In this document: in pieces, positions 23,074-34,600 of the stretch
How positions within the stretch are numbered: position 1 is the stretch's first letter
How the letters are laid out: each line of letters begins with the position of its first letter
Source of the DNA: a virus
Virus record (IMG/VR): IMGVR_UViG_3300030109_005160
Span: 1-48,512 of that record
Direction: 5' to 3' (one strand)
Length of the DNA stretch: 48,512 nt
The notes under the pieces: generated by a model
The model's input: only the letters and a program-made list of their open reading frames with translations
The model's database searches: none
What the model was told of the DNA's origin: nothing
Translations under genes and position numbers: made by a program

Positions 23074-24258
23074 ATGGCAAAAGATGAAAACGTCAAGATA
23101 GACGAAAAAAACGCCGAGTCACCACAGGGTGATGCTAAGGTAAAAAAGCCTCGTCTTAAAAAATTTCAACAAGATGATACACCTATAAAGGTAAATCTTG
23201 CTGAACCAAAACAGGAAGAGGTTAAAGAAGAACAACCTAAAAAAGAAGTGAAACAAGAGGAAACACCTGTTGTTGAAGAGATAGTAGAAAAGAAAGAAGA
23301 AGAGGTTGTTGAAGAAAAAGAAGCGCCAGTTGTAGAAGAAATAACTGATGAAGAGGTAGAAGAGAAGGTAGAAGAAGCACAAGAAGCAGTTGAAGAAGCG
23401 ATTGAAGAAGCAGAAAAAACTGGAAAAGAGTTACCAGAAAACATTCAAAAGCTTATGAAGTTTATGGAAGAAACTGGTGGTGATCTTGAGGATTATGTTA
23501 AGTTAAATCAAGACTATAGTAAGTTTGATGACACAGCGTTATTAAGAGAATACTATAGACAAACTAAACCACATTTATCAAGTGATGAAGTAGATTTTTT
23601 AATGGAAGATAACTTCACTTACGATAATGAGGCTGATGATCCAAAGGATATCAAGCGAAAGAAATTAGCGTTTAAAGAGCAAGTTGCCGACGCTAAAGCC
23701 CAATTAGACAGGCAAAAGTCTAAATACTATGAGGAAATTAACGCTGGTGTTAAGTTAACACCTGACCAACAAAAGGCTGTTGATTTTTTTAATAGATACA
23801 ATGAAGAACGAAGTAAGCAGGATAAGATTGTAGAAAAACAAAAAACTACATTTGATCAAAAAACTAAAGACGTATTTAATAAAAACTTTAAAGGTTTTGA
23901 ATACAGCATAGGTGAGAAAAGATTTAGATTTAATGTTAAAGATGCAAGTAATGTCAAAGAGCAACAAGGTGATATTAATAATTTTGTTAACAAATTTGTT
24001 GACAACAAAAGTAATACCATATCTGATGCAAAGGGATATCACAAATCTTTGTTTACAGCAATGAACGCTGACGCTGTTGCGAATCATTTTTACGAACAAG
24101 GTAGAGCTGATGCTATAAAAGATAGTATCGCAAAAGCAAAAAATGTTAACATGGATCCTAGACAAGGTCTTGGTGAAGTTGAAGCAGGAGGCCTTAAAGT
24201 AAAAGTTTTACAAGACAACGATATGAGTTCATTTCGTTTTAAACCAAAATCGAAATAA
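23074..24258 (+). CDS. Capsid scaffolding protein
   Basis: A 394-residue, highly charged helical protein between portal and major capsid genes, the usual scaffold position. Residues about 45-130 are extremely Glu/Lys/Val-rich (repeats of EEVVEEKEAPVVEE type). The centre is helical with few hydrophobics. The C-terminal region has DVFNKNFKGFEYSIGEKRFRFNV and AMNADAVANHFYEQGRADAIKDSIAKAKN, resembling the conserved end of podovirus scaffolds that contacts the capsid protein. No protease motif is seen. It would template the prohead and leave before packaging. Confidence 0.75.
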   Translation: MAKDENVKIDEKNAESPQGDAKVKKPRLKKFQQDDTPIKVNLAEPKQEEVKEEQPKKEVKQEETPVVEEIVEKKEEEVVEEKEAPVVEEITDEEVEEKVEEAQEAVEEAIEEAEKTGKELPENIQKLMKFMEETGGDLEDYVKLNQDYSKFDDTALLREYYRQTKPHLSSDEVDFLMEDNFTYDNEADDPKDIKRKKLAFKEQVADAKAQLDRQKSKYYEEINAGVKLTPDQQKAVDFFNRYNEERSKQDKIVEKQKTTFDQKTKDVFNKNFKGFEYSIGEKRFRFNVKDASNVKEQQGDINNFVNKFVDNKSNTISDAKGYHKSLFTAMNADAVANHFYEQGRADAIKDSIAKAKNVNMDPRQGLGEVEAGGLKVKVLQDNDMSSFRFKPKSK

Positions 24259-24286
24259 ATTTTAACAATTATAAATATAAATAATT

Positions 24287-25780
24287 ATGGCAGCAATTAC
24301 TCCAACAGGTGGATCGTCGTTAAATAGCGTACCTTCACCAGTTAAAGCGGCGATAACTACTAACTATTTGGATTTTACATCTGGTAGTAATGACTGGTCT
24401 CAGCAGTACTTACCTGATCTAATTGAGCAAGAAGCAGAAGTATATGGTAAAAGAACTATATCTGGTTTCTTAGCAGCAATTGGGGCAGAAGAGGCAATGA
24501 GCTCAGATCAAGTGGTTTGGACAGAACAAGGTAGGTTACACCTTTCGTACAAAGTAACAGCATACGCAACAGGATCCAACAGTGGTGACCTTACTTTAGG
24601 TGCGGCTCCAGGATCAAGTGCATCTGCAGCAGCTACTCACGGTATCAGAATTGGTCAAACAGTTCTAGTATCTGACGGTCAAGCTAACGCAGTAGTATTT
24701 AGAGGATTAGTAACTCACTTACCAGCAGCTAACAAAATCACAGTAGCTCCTTATACAACAGGTGATGCTTCAGGTGATATTGCAGACGTTTCAGGTATCA
24801 ACACAACAACTCTAGGCTCAAGCGGTAGAGTATTTGTTTATGGTTCTGAGTATGGTAAGGGAACAAACGGTATGGGTAACGACTCAAGTAATAACCCAGT
24901 TATGCCACAGTTCACTACGTTTAACAACAAACCAATTATCTTAAAAGATCATTATTCAATTTCTGGATCTGATACTTCAAGAATCGGTTGGGTTGAAGTT
25001 GGCGCAGAAGACGGAACTTCAGGATACTTATGGTATCTAAAAGCAGAAGCTGAAACTAGATTAAGATTCGCTGATTATCTTGAAATGTCTCTTTTAGAGT
25101 CAGAAAAAGGTACAGTAGGTGGATCAGTAGCTGATAATTCAATCAACGGTGCAGGAGAATCATTCGGTACTGAAGGTTTATTTAAAGCTATCACTGCAAG
25201 AGGTCATGTGACTTCAGGTATTGCAGGAACTAGTGCAGCAGATGATTTAGGATCTTTTGATGAGATTCTTAAAAAGTTTGACGAGCAAGGTGCTATTGAA
25301 GAGTACATGCTTTATTGTAACAGAACAGTATCATTAGCAATTGATGATATGTTAGCAGCTCAGAACTCTTACGGGTCTGGTGGTACATCTTACGGTGTAT
25401 TCAGCAACTCTGAGGATATGGCATTGAATTTAGGTTTCTCTGGATTTAGAAGAGCATCATATGACTTCTACAAATCAGATTGGAGATACTTAAACGACGT
25501 ATCATTAAGAGGTCAAGACGCTTTCAATGATGTCAGAGGTGTTTTAATTCCAGCTGGTACTTCAACAGTATATGATGAAGTAGTTGGTAGAAGCATGAGG
25601 AGACCTTTCTTACACGTAAGATACAGAGCTTCTCAAACTGATGACAGAAGAATGAAAACATGGATAACAGGTTCAGTAGGTGGAAACATCACATCTGATC
25701 TTGATGCTATGGAAATCAACTTCTTATCAGAAAGATGTCTAGTAGTACAAGGAGCTAATAACTTCATGTTACTTAACTAA
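24287..25780 (+). CDS. Major capsid protein
   Basis: A 497-residue protein right after the scaffold gene and before a strong terminator, the classic place for the most highly expressed gene. Codon use is richer in C-ending codons than in neighbouring genes, fitting high expression. The sequence shows an N-terminal arm (ITTNYLDFTSGSNDWSQQYLPDLIEQEAEVYGKR), a Gly/Ser-rich domain, long helices around DDLGSFDEILKKFDEQGAIEEYMLY and a C-terminal strand ending VVQGANNFMLLN. This is consistent with an HK97-fold capsid protein of the large podovirus type. Recognition rests mainly on context and overall pattern. Confidence 0.82.
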   Translation: MAAITPTGGSSLNSVPSPVKAAITTNYLDFTSGSNDWSQQYLPDLIEQEAEVYGKRTISGFLAAIGAEEAMSSDQVVWTEQGRLHLSYKVTAYATGSNSGDLTLGAAPGSSASAAATHGIRIGQTVLVSDGQANAVVFRGLVTHLPAANKITVAPYTTGDASGDIADVSGINTTTLGSSGRVFVYGSEYGKGTNGMGNDSSNNPVMPQFTTFNNKPIILKDHYSISGSDTSRIGWVEVGAEDGTSGYLWYLKAEAETRLRFADYLEMSLLESEKGTVGGSVADNSINGAGESFGTEGLFKAITARGHVTSGIAGTSAADDLGSFDEILKKFDEQGAIEEYMLYCNRTVSLAIDDMLAAQNSYGSGGTSYGVFSNSEDMALNLGFSGFRRASYDFYKSDWRYLNDVSLRGQDAFNDVRGVLIPAGTSTVYDEVVGRSMRRPFLHVRYRASQTDDRRMKTWITGSVGGNITSDLDAMEINFLSERCLVVQGANNFMLLN

Positions 25781-25788
25781 TACTTTTT

Positions 25789-25829
25789 AAAAGAGTTAGG
25801 CGCTTCGGCGCCTAGCCCTTTTATTTTTT
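25789..25829 (+). terminator. Strong rho-independent terminator with UUCG loop
   Basis: AGGCGC and GCGCCT pair around a TTCG tetraloop. The stem extends outward to AAAAG with CTTTT, and a run of Ts (TTTTATTTTTT) follows. It lies 9 bases after the major capsid stop. A UUCG cap is among the most stable in RNA. It probably both terminates and protects the 3' end of the capsid transcript. Confidence 0.9.
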
Positions 25830-25850
25830 AATATTTAATTTTATTATATC

Positions 25851-26651
25851 ATGGCAAAAAAACAAACAAAAAAAGCGGTAGCTATAGAAGAACCTGTAGT
25901 TGCTGTAAAAGAACAACCTAAGAAAAAAAATTCTTGGGAAATGAAGGATAGGAATTACTATTTACTTAGAGAATTAAATCCTTTAACATACACTATACGA
26001 TCAAGGGGTATATTTTACTTTGATGAAGAGAAAGGGTATGAGAGAGAGTTAAAATATACAATTAACCAAAGAACACCATTTGTAGATGAGTTCAAAGGTG
26101 ACGCAAGACTTGGTCATATTGTATTTGAAAATGGTGCACTATATGTACCAAAAGAAAAACAAACATTACAGAAACTATTATCACTATATCATCCAGATAG
26201 AAACACTTTGTTCCAAGAACAAAACTTAGTTAAAGAAGCTGAAGATGATATGGACTATCTTAACTTAGAAATAGAAGCTTTAAATCTAGCTAGAGACATG
26301 GAGGTTGATAGAGCAGAAGCAATACTAAGAACAGAACAAGGTAGTGAAGTTTCAAAGTTAACTTCTAAAGAACTAAGAAGAGACATATTAGTGTTTGCTA
26401 AACAAAATGCAGAACTGCTTATTGAGTTAGCAAATGATGAAAATGTTCAGCTTAGAAACTTTGGAATCAAGTGTGTTGAATTAGGATTAATAACTTTATC
26501 TGGCGACAACAGGGTCTTTACATGGGCCAAGACAGGTAGAAAAGTCATGAATGTTCCTTTTGATGAACATCCATATTCAGCTTTAGCAGCTTGGTTTAAA
26601 ACCGATGAAGGTTTAGAAGCTTATAACAATTTAGAAAAAAGATTAAGCTAA
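25851..26651 (+). CDS. Head-tail region hypothetical protein
   Basis: A 266-residue charged protein. The N-terminus is Lys-rich and low in complexity (MAKKQTKKAVAIEEPV). Residues 30-110 are beta-rich and end in FENGALYVPKEKQTLQKLLSLYHP. The remainder is helical, with LNLEIEALNLARDMEVDRAEAIL and a final WAKTGRKVMNVPFDEHPYSALAAWF. It lies between the capsid terminator and the connector genes. A head-completion or capsid-internal role is likely by position. I do not recognise a family with known function. Confidence 0.6.
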   Translation: MAKKQTKKAVAIEEPVVAVKEQPKKKNSWEMKDRNYYLLRELNPLTYTIRSRGIFYFDEEKGYERELKYTINQRTPFVDEFKGDARLGHIVFENGALYVPKEKQTLQKLLSLYHPDRNTLFQEQNLVKEAEDDMDYLNLEIEALNLARDMEVDRAEAILRTEQGSEVSKLTSKELRRDILVFAKQNAELLIELANDENVQLRNFGIKCVELGLITLSGDNRVFTWAKTGRKVMNVPFDEHPYSALAAWFKTDEGLEAYNNLEKRLS

Positions 26652-26661
26652 TTAATCACTT

Positions 26662-26697
26662 TATAGAGTAGTCACTCTATTGGGTGACTACACTATA
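26662..26697 (+). promoter_or_regulatory. Long imperfect hairpin in leader
   Basis: TATAG-A-GTAGTCAC and GTGACTAC-A-CTATA form a 13-bp stem with one A-A mismatch around an 8-base loop. It ends 12 bases before the ATG at 26710. There is no T-run after it on the plus strand. The long uniform stem resembles an RNase III-type processing site or a translation-control element. Confidence 0.5.
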
Positions 26698-26709
26698 TAA
26701 AAAGAAATT

Positions 26710-27459
26710 ATGGCAGTAAATATAAATACAGTATATACTAGAGTTCAGTCAATTGCAAATAAAGAGCAAAGAGGTTATCTTACGCCTATTGAATACAACA
26801 GATTTGCAAATCAAGCACAATTGGAAATATTTGAACAATACTTTTTTGATTTAGATCAGTATCTTAGAAGGCCAGGTAATGATACCAGGCATGCAGATTC
26901 TGTAACTAGTTTACAAGAAAAAATAGCATTGTTTGAGGTTTTTGATACAAACTTAGGGGACTATAATAGCGGTTATGATTTACCAGCTGCGTTACATAAA
27001 TTATCAACAGTAGAATTATCACACTCAACAATCGATGGTACTGGAGCTAATTGGCACGAAGTTGAAGGCATTACAAAAAAAGACTGGAGATTAATTAGAA
27101 CAAGTAATATATTACTACCAACAAACACACAACCTATATATATAAGAGAGGGTAACAAGATAAAAGTTTATAAAGGTAAAGCAACAACACCTTTCTTTGA
27201 AGAGTTAACAGTTAATGAAGCGATAACAGTAGATTACATAAAACAACCAACAACAGTTAATTGGGCTTATTATTTAGATGCAAACAACGATGCTTTATAT
27301 AATGCAACAGGATCAACTAACTTTGAGTTACACGGATCAGAAGAACCAGTTTTAGTTATTAAAATATTAGAACTAGCAGGTGTAGCAATGAAGTCAAATG
27401 ATGTTTACCAAATAGGCGATAAAGAAAACATTGAAGATATACAACAACAAAAAGGATAA
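26710..27459 (+). CDS. Putative head-tail adaptor protein
   Basis: A 249-residue protein, MAVNINTVYTRVQSIANKEQRGYLTP. The N-terminal 50 residues are helical and contain the phrase RGYLTPIEYNRFANQAQLEIFEQYF, seen in structural proteins placed between capsid and tail-tube genes of marine podoviruses. Later strands (NILLPTNTQPIYIREGNKIKVYKGK) form a small beta domain. The C-terminus is a helix (VLVIKILELAGVAMKSNDV) and a Gln-rich tail. Probably a head-completion adaptor below the portal. It is followed after 4 bases by the next connector gene. Confidence 0.6.
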   Translation: MAVNINTVYTRVQSIANKEQRGYLTPIEYNRFANQAQLEIFEQYFFDLDQYLRRPGNDTRHADSVTSLQEKIALFEVFDTNLGDYNSGYDLPAALHKLSTVELSHSTIDGTGANWHEVEGITKKDWRLIRTSNILLPTNTQPIYIREGNKIKVYKGKATTPFFEELTVNEAITVDYIKQPTTVNWAYYLDANNDALYNATGSTNFELHGSEEPVLVIKILELAGVAMKSNDVYQIGDKENIEDIQQQKG

Positions 27460-27463
27460 TTAA

Positions 27464-28609
27464 ATGGCAGGATTATTTCAAAAAACACAGGAAGAATATT
27501 ATCAGCAAAGCCAATCGTTTACTGGTGACGGTAGTACTAAATTGTTTGATTTACTTACAACGCATTTTCCCAGTATACCAAGCTTAAAGTCTGACATAAG
27601 AATATTTGTTAATAGACAAGAGATAGACGTTGATAACTACAGCTACAGTAATCCTAGGATTACGTTTAGCAGTAATACGAATAATACAGATGTATTAGAA
27701 AGTGATGGCGCACCTAAAGATGGTTTTTCCATAGTAGTAAAAGAAAGAGCTGCATCAGAGAATTTTGGTACATATCAATATGTTTCATTAGATGACGTTG
27801 TAAACAACTTTTTAATAGCTTATGTAGGTGAAAACAAGGTAATACCAAAAGTAAAAAGAACAGATGTTTTATTTCACGCTAGAAGAGGTTTAGCTGAGTT
27901 TAGTTATGATACATTAAAGTCTAAGAAATCACAAGAAGTAGATGTTCCACCATCTCTTATAATACCTCTACCTCATGATTACGTTAATTATGTCGGTTTA
28001 CAACTAGTTGATAGTCAAGGTATATACAAAAAATTGTACCCTACAAGATACACAAACAACCCCACATCTATATTGCAAGATGAAAACTATGATTATATAT
28101 TTGACGATGATGGTAGTGCATTAACAAAATCACCTTCAGAAACTTGGGATAAATTTAAAGAATCAAACAACACCGGCACAGAAACAACACAAAGATCATT
28201 GAATCTTAGTGATGATTCAGATATTGAATTTAGGTTTAATGAAGGTAAACGATATGGATTATCACCAGAGTTTGCGCAAGATAACGGTACTTTTTATATT
28301 GATGAGGTGCAGGGTAGAATACACTTAAGTGGTGATTGTAGTGGTCATCAGTTAGTTATTAATTACATATCAGATACATTAGGAACTGATGGTGAAATGC
28401 AAATACATAAGTTTGCTGAAGAAGCTTTATATAAACATATAGCATATGCAATCGCTAGCACACACACTTCAGTTCAACCAACATATGTTGCTTTATTAAA
28501 AAAAGAAAGATTTGCAGCACTACGTAATGCTAAAATAAGATTATCAAATCTTAAATCAGAGGAGTTAGCTCAGATAATGAGAAACAAATCTAAATGGATT
28601 AAACGCTAA
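27464..28609 (+). CDS. Tail tubular protein A-like connector
   Basis: A 381-residue protein. Residues about 15-115 form a T7-fibre-like attachment domain (FTGDGSTKLFDLL, IRIFVNRQEID, YSNPRITF, GFSIVVKERA). Then comes DVLFHARRGLAEFSYDTLKSKKSQEV with PLPHDYVNYVGLQLVDSQG, a pattern common to tail-tube adaptor proteins of marine podoviruses. The C-terminus is helical and basic. It would join the portal/adaptor to the nozzle protein, whose gene starts 6 bases after its stop. Confidence 0.65.
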   Translation: MAGLFQKTQEEYYQQSQSFTGDGSTKLFDLLTTHFPSIPSLKSDIRIFVNRQEIDVDNYSYSNPRITFSSNTNNTDVLESDGAPKDGFSIVVKERAASENFGTYQYVSLDDVVNNFLIAYVGENKVIPKVKRTDVLFHARRGLAEFSYDTLKSKKSQEVDVPPSLIIPLPHDYVNYVGLQLVDSQGIYKKLYPTRYTNNPTSILQDENYDYIFDDDGSALTKSPSETWDKFKESNNTGTETTQRSLNLSDDSDIEFRFNEGKRYGLSPEFAQDNGTFYIDEVQGRIHLSGDCSGHQLVINYISDTLGTDGEMQIHKFAEEALYKHIAYAIASTHTSVQPTYVALLKKERFAALRNAKIRLSNLKSEELAQIMRNKSKWIKR

Positions 28610-28615
28610 TAGAAT

Positions 28616-31600
28616 ATGCCAGAGTTTAGACGAGAATTTTTAAAATCCAAGATGAATAAAGACTTGGATGAAAGACTAGTACCACCAGGCGAATATCGAG
28701 ACGCCTTGAATATTGAAGTTTCTACATCAGAAACTTCTGATGCTTTTGCTATAGAAGCATCAAATGGTAATTCTAAAATAACAGCATCAACAGTCTTTGA
28801 TGGCTACACTAACCCTAAATGTATTGGAGCAGCAAGAGATACAGAGAATAACAAAATATACTGGCTTGTTACGTCTGATAATAAAGATGCTATATTAGAA
28901 TACGACGCAGACTCAAGTGTGGTATCACCTGTTGCTGTTGCTGTTAAAGCAACTAGCGATGTTTTTAAGTTTAGTAAAGACTTTTTAGTAACAGGTATAA
29001 ACGTAATTGATGATTTATTATTTTTTACTGATGACAACTCTGAGCCAAAAAAATTAAATATAAATAGATTTAAAGCAGCTACCAACGGTGACTTTGATAC
29101 GCACACACAAATATACGGTGGTAATTTATTAGAAGAACATGTTACCACAATAAAGAAATATCCTAAATCTGCACCAAACTTATCTATTAAAAGAACATTA
29201 AGAGATGGTATAGTTGATTCAACTTTTATAGATACAAATGGAGATAAGTTTGTTGAGGCTGATGAGTCAACAACGCCAAAGGCTATAGGTAGTGAGATTG
29301 TTTTAGTTTTGTCAGGTCAACCAGATTATAAAGAAAATGATATATTAAAGATCACAACAACTGATAACTCAACTGTATATACAGCAAGAGTTAGTATTAA
29401 GTCTATAGACGACGTGAGTAGCACTAGTCAAACAATAACAGTTATATTGCTGTCAACAACAGACGAAATGTTAAGCTCTGATAAGCAAGTGTGGAACGTT
29501 GAGCTTGAAGAAGGTGATTCATTTTTTCAAGATAAGTTTCCTAGATTTGCATACAGATGGAAATACAACGATGGTGAGTATTCTGCATTTTCACCTTTTA
29601 CAGGTGTTGCGTTTATACCTGACGATGAAGACTTTATATATAACATGGAAGAAGGCCATAATGTTAATATGGTTAACAACGTTAGAAAAATTACTTTAAA
29701 TACTTTTGACACGTTACCAGCTGATGTAATAGAAGTTGACGTGTTATATAAAGAATCTAATGCCGCTAATATTTATTTAGTTTCTACATTAAAAAATAAA
29801 GAAAAGTCTATAACAATTACATCCGAACAAATAGAAAAAACTATTGAATCAAACCAATCGCTAAGACCTTATGATAACGTACCACGTAAAGCTAAAGCGC
29901 AAGAGATTACAGCCGGTAGATTAATGTATGGTAACTACCTTCAAAACAATACATTTAGAGATGCTGTTAAAATAAAATTAACAAACACACCCGCAGAAGT
30001 TGATAGAAACACACCTCAACCATCTGCTAAAAGTTTACGAACGTATCAAGTTGGTGTTGTTTATTTAGATGAGTTTGGTAGACAGTCACCTGTTTTTACT
30101 GGCACAGATAGTTCGTTAAAATTAGACGGAACATATGCTGATAAAAAGAATATATTAAAAGCAAAGATTAATTCTGACGCGCCATCTTGGGCAACGCATT
30201 ATAAGTATTATATAAAAGAAAATTCAAACGAGTATTATAATGTTATAATGGATAGATTCTATGAAGGAGAAGAAGATAACTTTTGGTTAAGTTTTCCATC
30301 ATCAGAAAGAAACAAGCTAACAGAAGATGATTACTTAATACTTAAAAAACAAAACGGTAAGAACGTTGCATTTGATCCAAATGAATATGGCTTTAAATCT
30401 AAGAAATATAAAATATTAGACATACAAAATAGTCCACCTGAATTTATAGCTAAGAAAAAAGAATTAATAGGTGAATTATCTGACACTAGTCAATTATTTC
30501 CAAACACACTAGTTGGTCATCCACGTGAAGGTTTTAGAACGTTTAGAATAGCTGGTGACAAAATAGGTGTTGATGCTAGTGAGTTAAGAGACATAGCAAA
30601 TAATGATAACTTTGTTAATCAAAATAAGTTTATACGTATTACAGATATAACAGACGTACGTGCTACTAATTATTATCAAATAGAAAAAGTATCAAAGGTC
30701 GATGCTAATGAGGATGGGGATTTTGTAGATGCTGGTGATTACTATGAGTTTACACTAGCAAAAAAGTTTGGCGCTGATGTTAACTGGGTAGGAACAAAAG
30801 ATAATAGAGTTGTTGATTTAAAGTTACAGTTGTTTTCTGAAGAAGTAATAATACAAAACGAAGAGTTTGCTGGTAGATTTTTTGTAAAGTTAAAACGTGA
30901 TGACATTATAGCAGAAAATATATTTGGTGGACCAGCTGACGAGTTTGATCAAGTTGCTGAAGCTAAATTTAAGTTAATTGATTTTAATGACACAGAGGCT
31001 GCTAGTAAAACACTAACATCAAAACAAGCTTCAACATCTGGAACAGTAACCACACCTTTTATAGATGATGCAAGAAGAAGTGACTTTGCTGGCGCTGGTT
31101 TTGTTATAGAACACGACTTAGATAAAAGCGGTAACAAGCCGACTGGTGATTTAGCAGCTGGCACAGCGGCATTTACAGTTAAAAAAGCAAATGGTAGTTT
31201 TGTACAAACAAATACAATTGTTGGTCCTAAAAAAGGTAATAATAGATTAATGTTACGTTATATAGATTATGGCGATGATAGAGCAGGTTCAGACACTACA
31301 GCACCAAAAGAAAGAGACTTTACAGCAAGAAATGATGAGAATAAAAGAATAACAGGTCAAACAGACTTTCAGTTTCACGAAATGTTAAGAGGTCAAAAGG
31401 GTTTATACTTATCTTTTGCTGGTGATCCTAATCAACACAGGATAAAAATTAGAAGTATAAAGTTAAGCTCTGTAAGAAACTTTAACTCTGTAAGAAGAAA
31501 TGCTAGTAGTGCAAATAGAGGTATAAGGTATGATATAGTTTTACAATCACCAATTGTATGGGGACCGTTAGCATCACAAACCGGTGGTACAGATGGTGGT

Positions 31601-34600
31601 AACTTACGTGTAGATGGCTTAGGCGCTGGTGGTCAAATATTTCCTATAAGAAAAAGATTAAACTATGCTACAATAAAATTATGGAGAAAAAGAACTAATC
31701 AAGTTCAAAAGAAAACCGGTAATCCCGCTGTATGGGAAACAGAACCAAAACCTTCTATAACTGATCTTGATTTATACTACGAGGCAAGTGATGCTTACGC
31801 AATAGCAGACCATGGTACCGAGCAAAATCTAGGTAACAATAGAAACGGTAGTAAGATATGGTATAACTGTTTTAGCTTTGGTAACGGTGTTGAGTCAGAT
31901 AGAGTTAGAGATGATTTTAATGGTATACGTATAGATAAAGGTGCTACAGCATCAGCAACACTTGATGAGCCTTTTGCAGAAGAAAGAAGAAAATCAAGCA
32001 TAATATACTCAGGCGTATTTAACTCTACAAGTGGTGTTAATAAACTAAATCAATTTATACAAGCAGAAAAAATAACAAAAGATTTAAATGACGCATACGG
32101 CTCTATACAGAAGCTGCATAGTAGAGATAATGACATTACTGTTTTGTGTGAGGATAAAGTATTAAAAGTACTAGCTAACAAAGATGCTGTATTTGAAGCA
32201 GACGGTGACTCTAGATTAGTGTCAACAAATAACGTTTTAGGTCAAGCAATACCTTACGCTGGTGACTTTGGTATAAGTAAAAATCCAGAATCATTTGCTG
32301 ACTTTAGCTTTAGAAGTTATTTCTCTGATAAAGATAGAGGTAAGGTGTTAAGATTATCAATTGATGGTTTAACTGATATATCTGGTAAAGGTATGGGTGA
32401 CTACTTTAGTGATAACTTATCGCTAGCTGATACTGTTATTGGTAATTACAACGAAGATAATAATAGCTATAACATAACATTAAATAATGACACTGTTAGT
32501 TTTAAAGAGGCTGTAGAGGGTTGGCCAAGTAGAAAATCATTTATACCAGAGTATGGTATATCACTTAACAATACTTATTACACATTTAATAATGGCGATC
32601 TTTATGAACATACTAATGACGTTAATAAGAATACATTTTATGGGGCTGCACAAGCAGACTCAACCATAGACGTTTTATTTAATGAAAATAGAAACGCTAT
32701 AAAGAAATTTAAAACGCTAAATTATGAGGGTGATAGTGGCTGGGTAGCAGATGAAATAACAACAGATCAAGAGACTGGTGCTGATGTTAGTTTTAAAGCA
32801 AAGGAAAACAAGTACTTTGCACATATGAAACATGTTAAGAAACATAAGGTTACAATCAACATAGGTAACAGTGATGGTGGTAATATAATAATACCCGATG
32901 GTCAAAACATTAATATACTACCTGGTGCAACAGCTTCAAACTCATTTACGTTTATCGTGAAACCAAAATCAGGTTATAAGTTTGATTCAGCGTTTACATT
33001 TGGAAGTTTCAACACAAACTATTTAACAACCACTGCTTCAGGAAATACATCTGCAACAATAAATTCAGATGGTAATATGGTTGTTGCTACACAATTAAAT
33101 AGCTTTAAAATGGTACCTGAAAATATTGAATTAGATTTACCACTTGTAACGTCAGGTAAAATATCTACTAACGCGTTTACCTTAGCTGGCACGTTTAATA
33201 AGACAATACAAAATTCTTCTGTAAATGACATTAATGGTGGTGGTACTATATCAGCAGGTGCAGCAGATGGTTCGTCATGGACTACTTCTGGTACTAGTAA
33301 TACAAGTACAACTTTAATGAATATATTAGTTACGCCTCACTCTAATCACGAGTTTACAGATGATAATCTACCACAATTAATTGTGACTGGTGAAATCAAT
33401 GATAACTATGAAATAACTGGACCTACAGCTCAAGGCACAGGTTATACATTTAAAGTTGTCGGGTCAAGGGTTAATAAAAATCTTACAGCAGAAAATATTA
33501 AATTAATATCTAAACCAAATAAAGCTGTTAGTCTTGAGACTAATGCTATATGGGGCGCGGATATATCGCAAGAAGATTTTGCTAAGGATGAAGAAGAAAG
33601 AGAGATAATAGTTAGAGGATCTGTTGGTGCGCAAGTGTTATTAGGTGCAAGTGTTGTATCTTCAACAGGCACTGATCTTGCTATTAATATATTAGATGGT
33701 AATGGCTTTGCAACAGGTCAAAAGACATTAACAATAGGTGATAACGGTCAAGCAAAAGCAATAATAAAGGTAACAGCTAACGGTACAAGTGGAAGAAGAA
33801 ACGTGTTTATATTACTTAGCGAAACTACAGGTTATGTTATAACAGATGAGTTTGATAACTCTGATGGTGCGGATGATTCTAAAGTATTATACACTATACC
33901 ACAGACATTATTGGTACATATTAGTGGTTTTCTTTTAGTAGCAGCGTCTACGACGCCACACAGTTCTTTTGGTTCACTACCAGCTGGACCAGCAGAGACC
34001 ACACAGTTTAGTTTGACTTTAACAAACAATTCAGTGTTAGGTACAAATCCAGGCTCAGGCGTACAAATGAACGCTGCAGCTGCTTCTACTAGTCCAATGC
34101 GACAACCTGCTAATACAGAGTTTCCTACAGAAAACAATATATTTTCACAGCAGTTTTCTCTTGCAAGAAACAACTCCGGCGACAGTGATAGTAGGGTTGT
34201 TAAGGTAGATGATCTTGATGTACAAAATGACTTCTTAAAAACTGATGGCACAAACGCTTATGATTCTAGCACTGGTAATCTTGTGTTAGCTAACGGTAGT
34301 ATATTAAAAGTTATTGATCATAGATATGGCGTTATTGGCTCGTCTGGTAGAGGTAACATCACTATACAGTTTGAAATACTTAAATATGGTACAGCTGATG
34401 ACTACGTTGTTTTAAAAACACAGAACGTACTTAATTTATCTCAAAATGTTGGTGGTTCAGGTTCTACAGTGTCAACAGTAACTTTAACTGGAAATCCAAC
34501 TACTTACATAGCTGCTGATATAGATGAAAGAGCTGGTAATGTATTTGCTACAAAAGCAAATAACGACCCGATAACGTTTCAGTATATTGTTACGTTTACA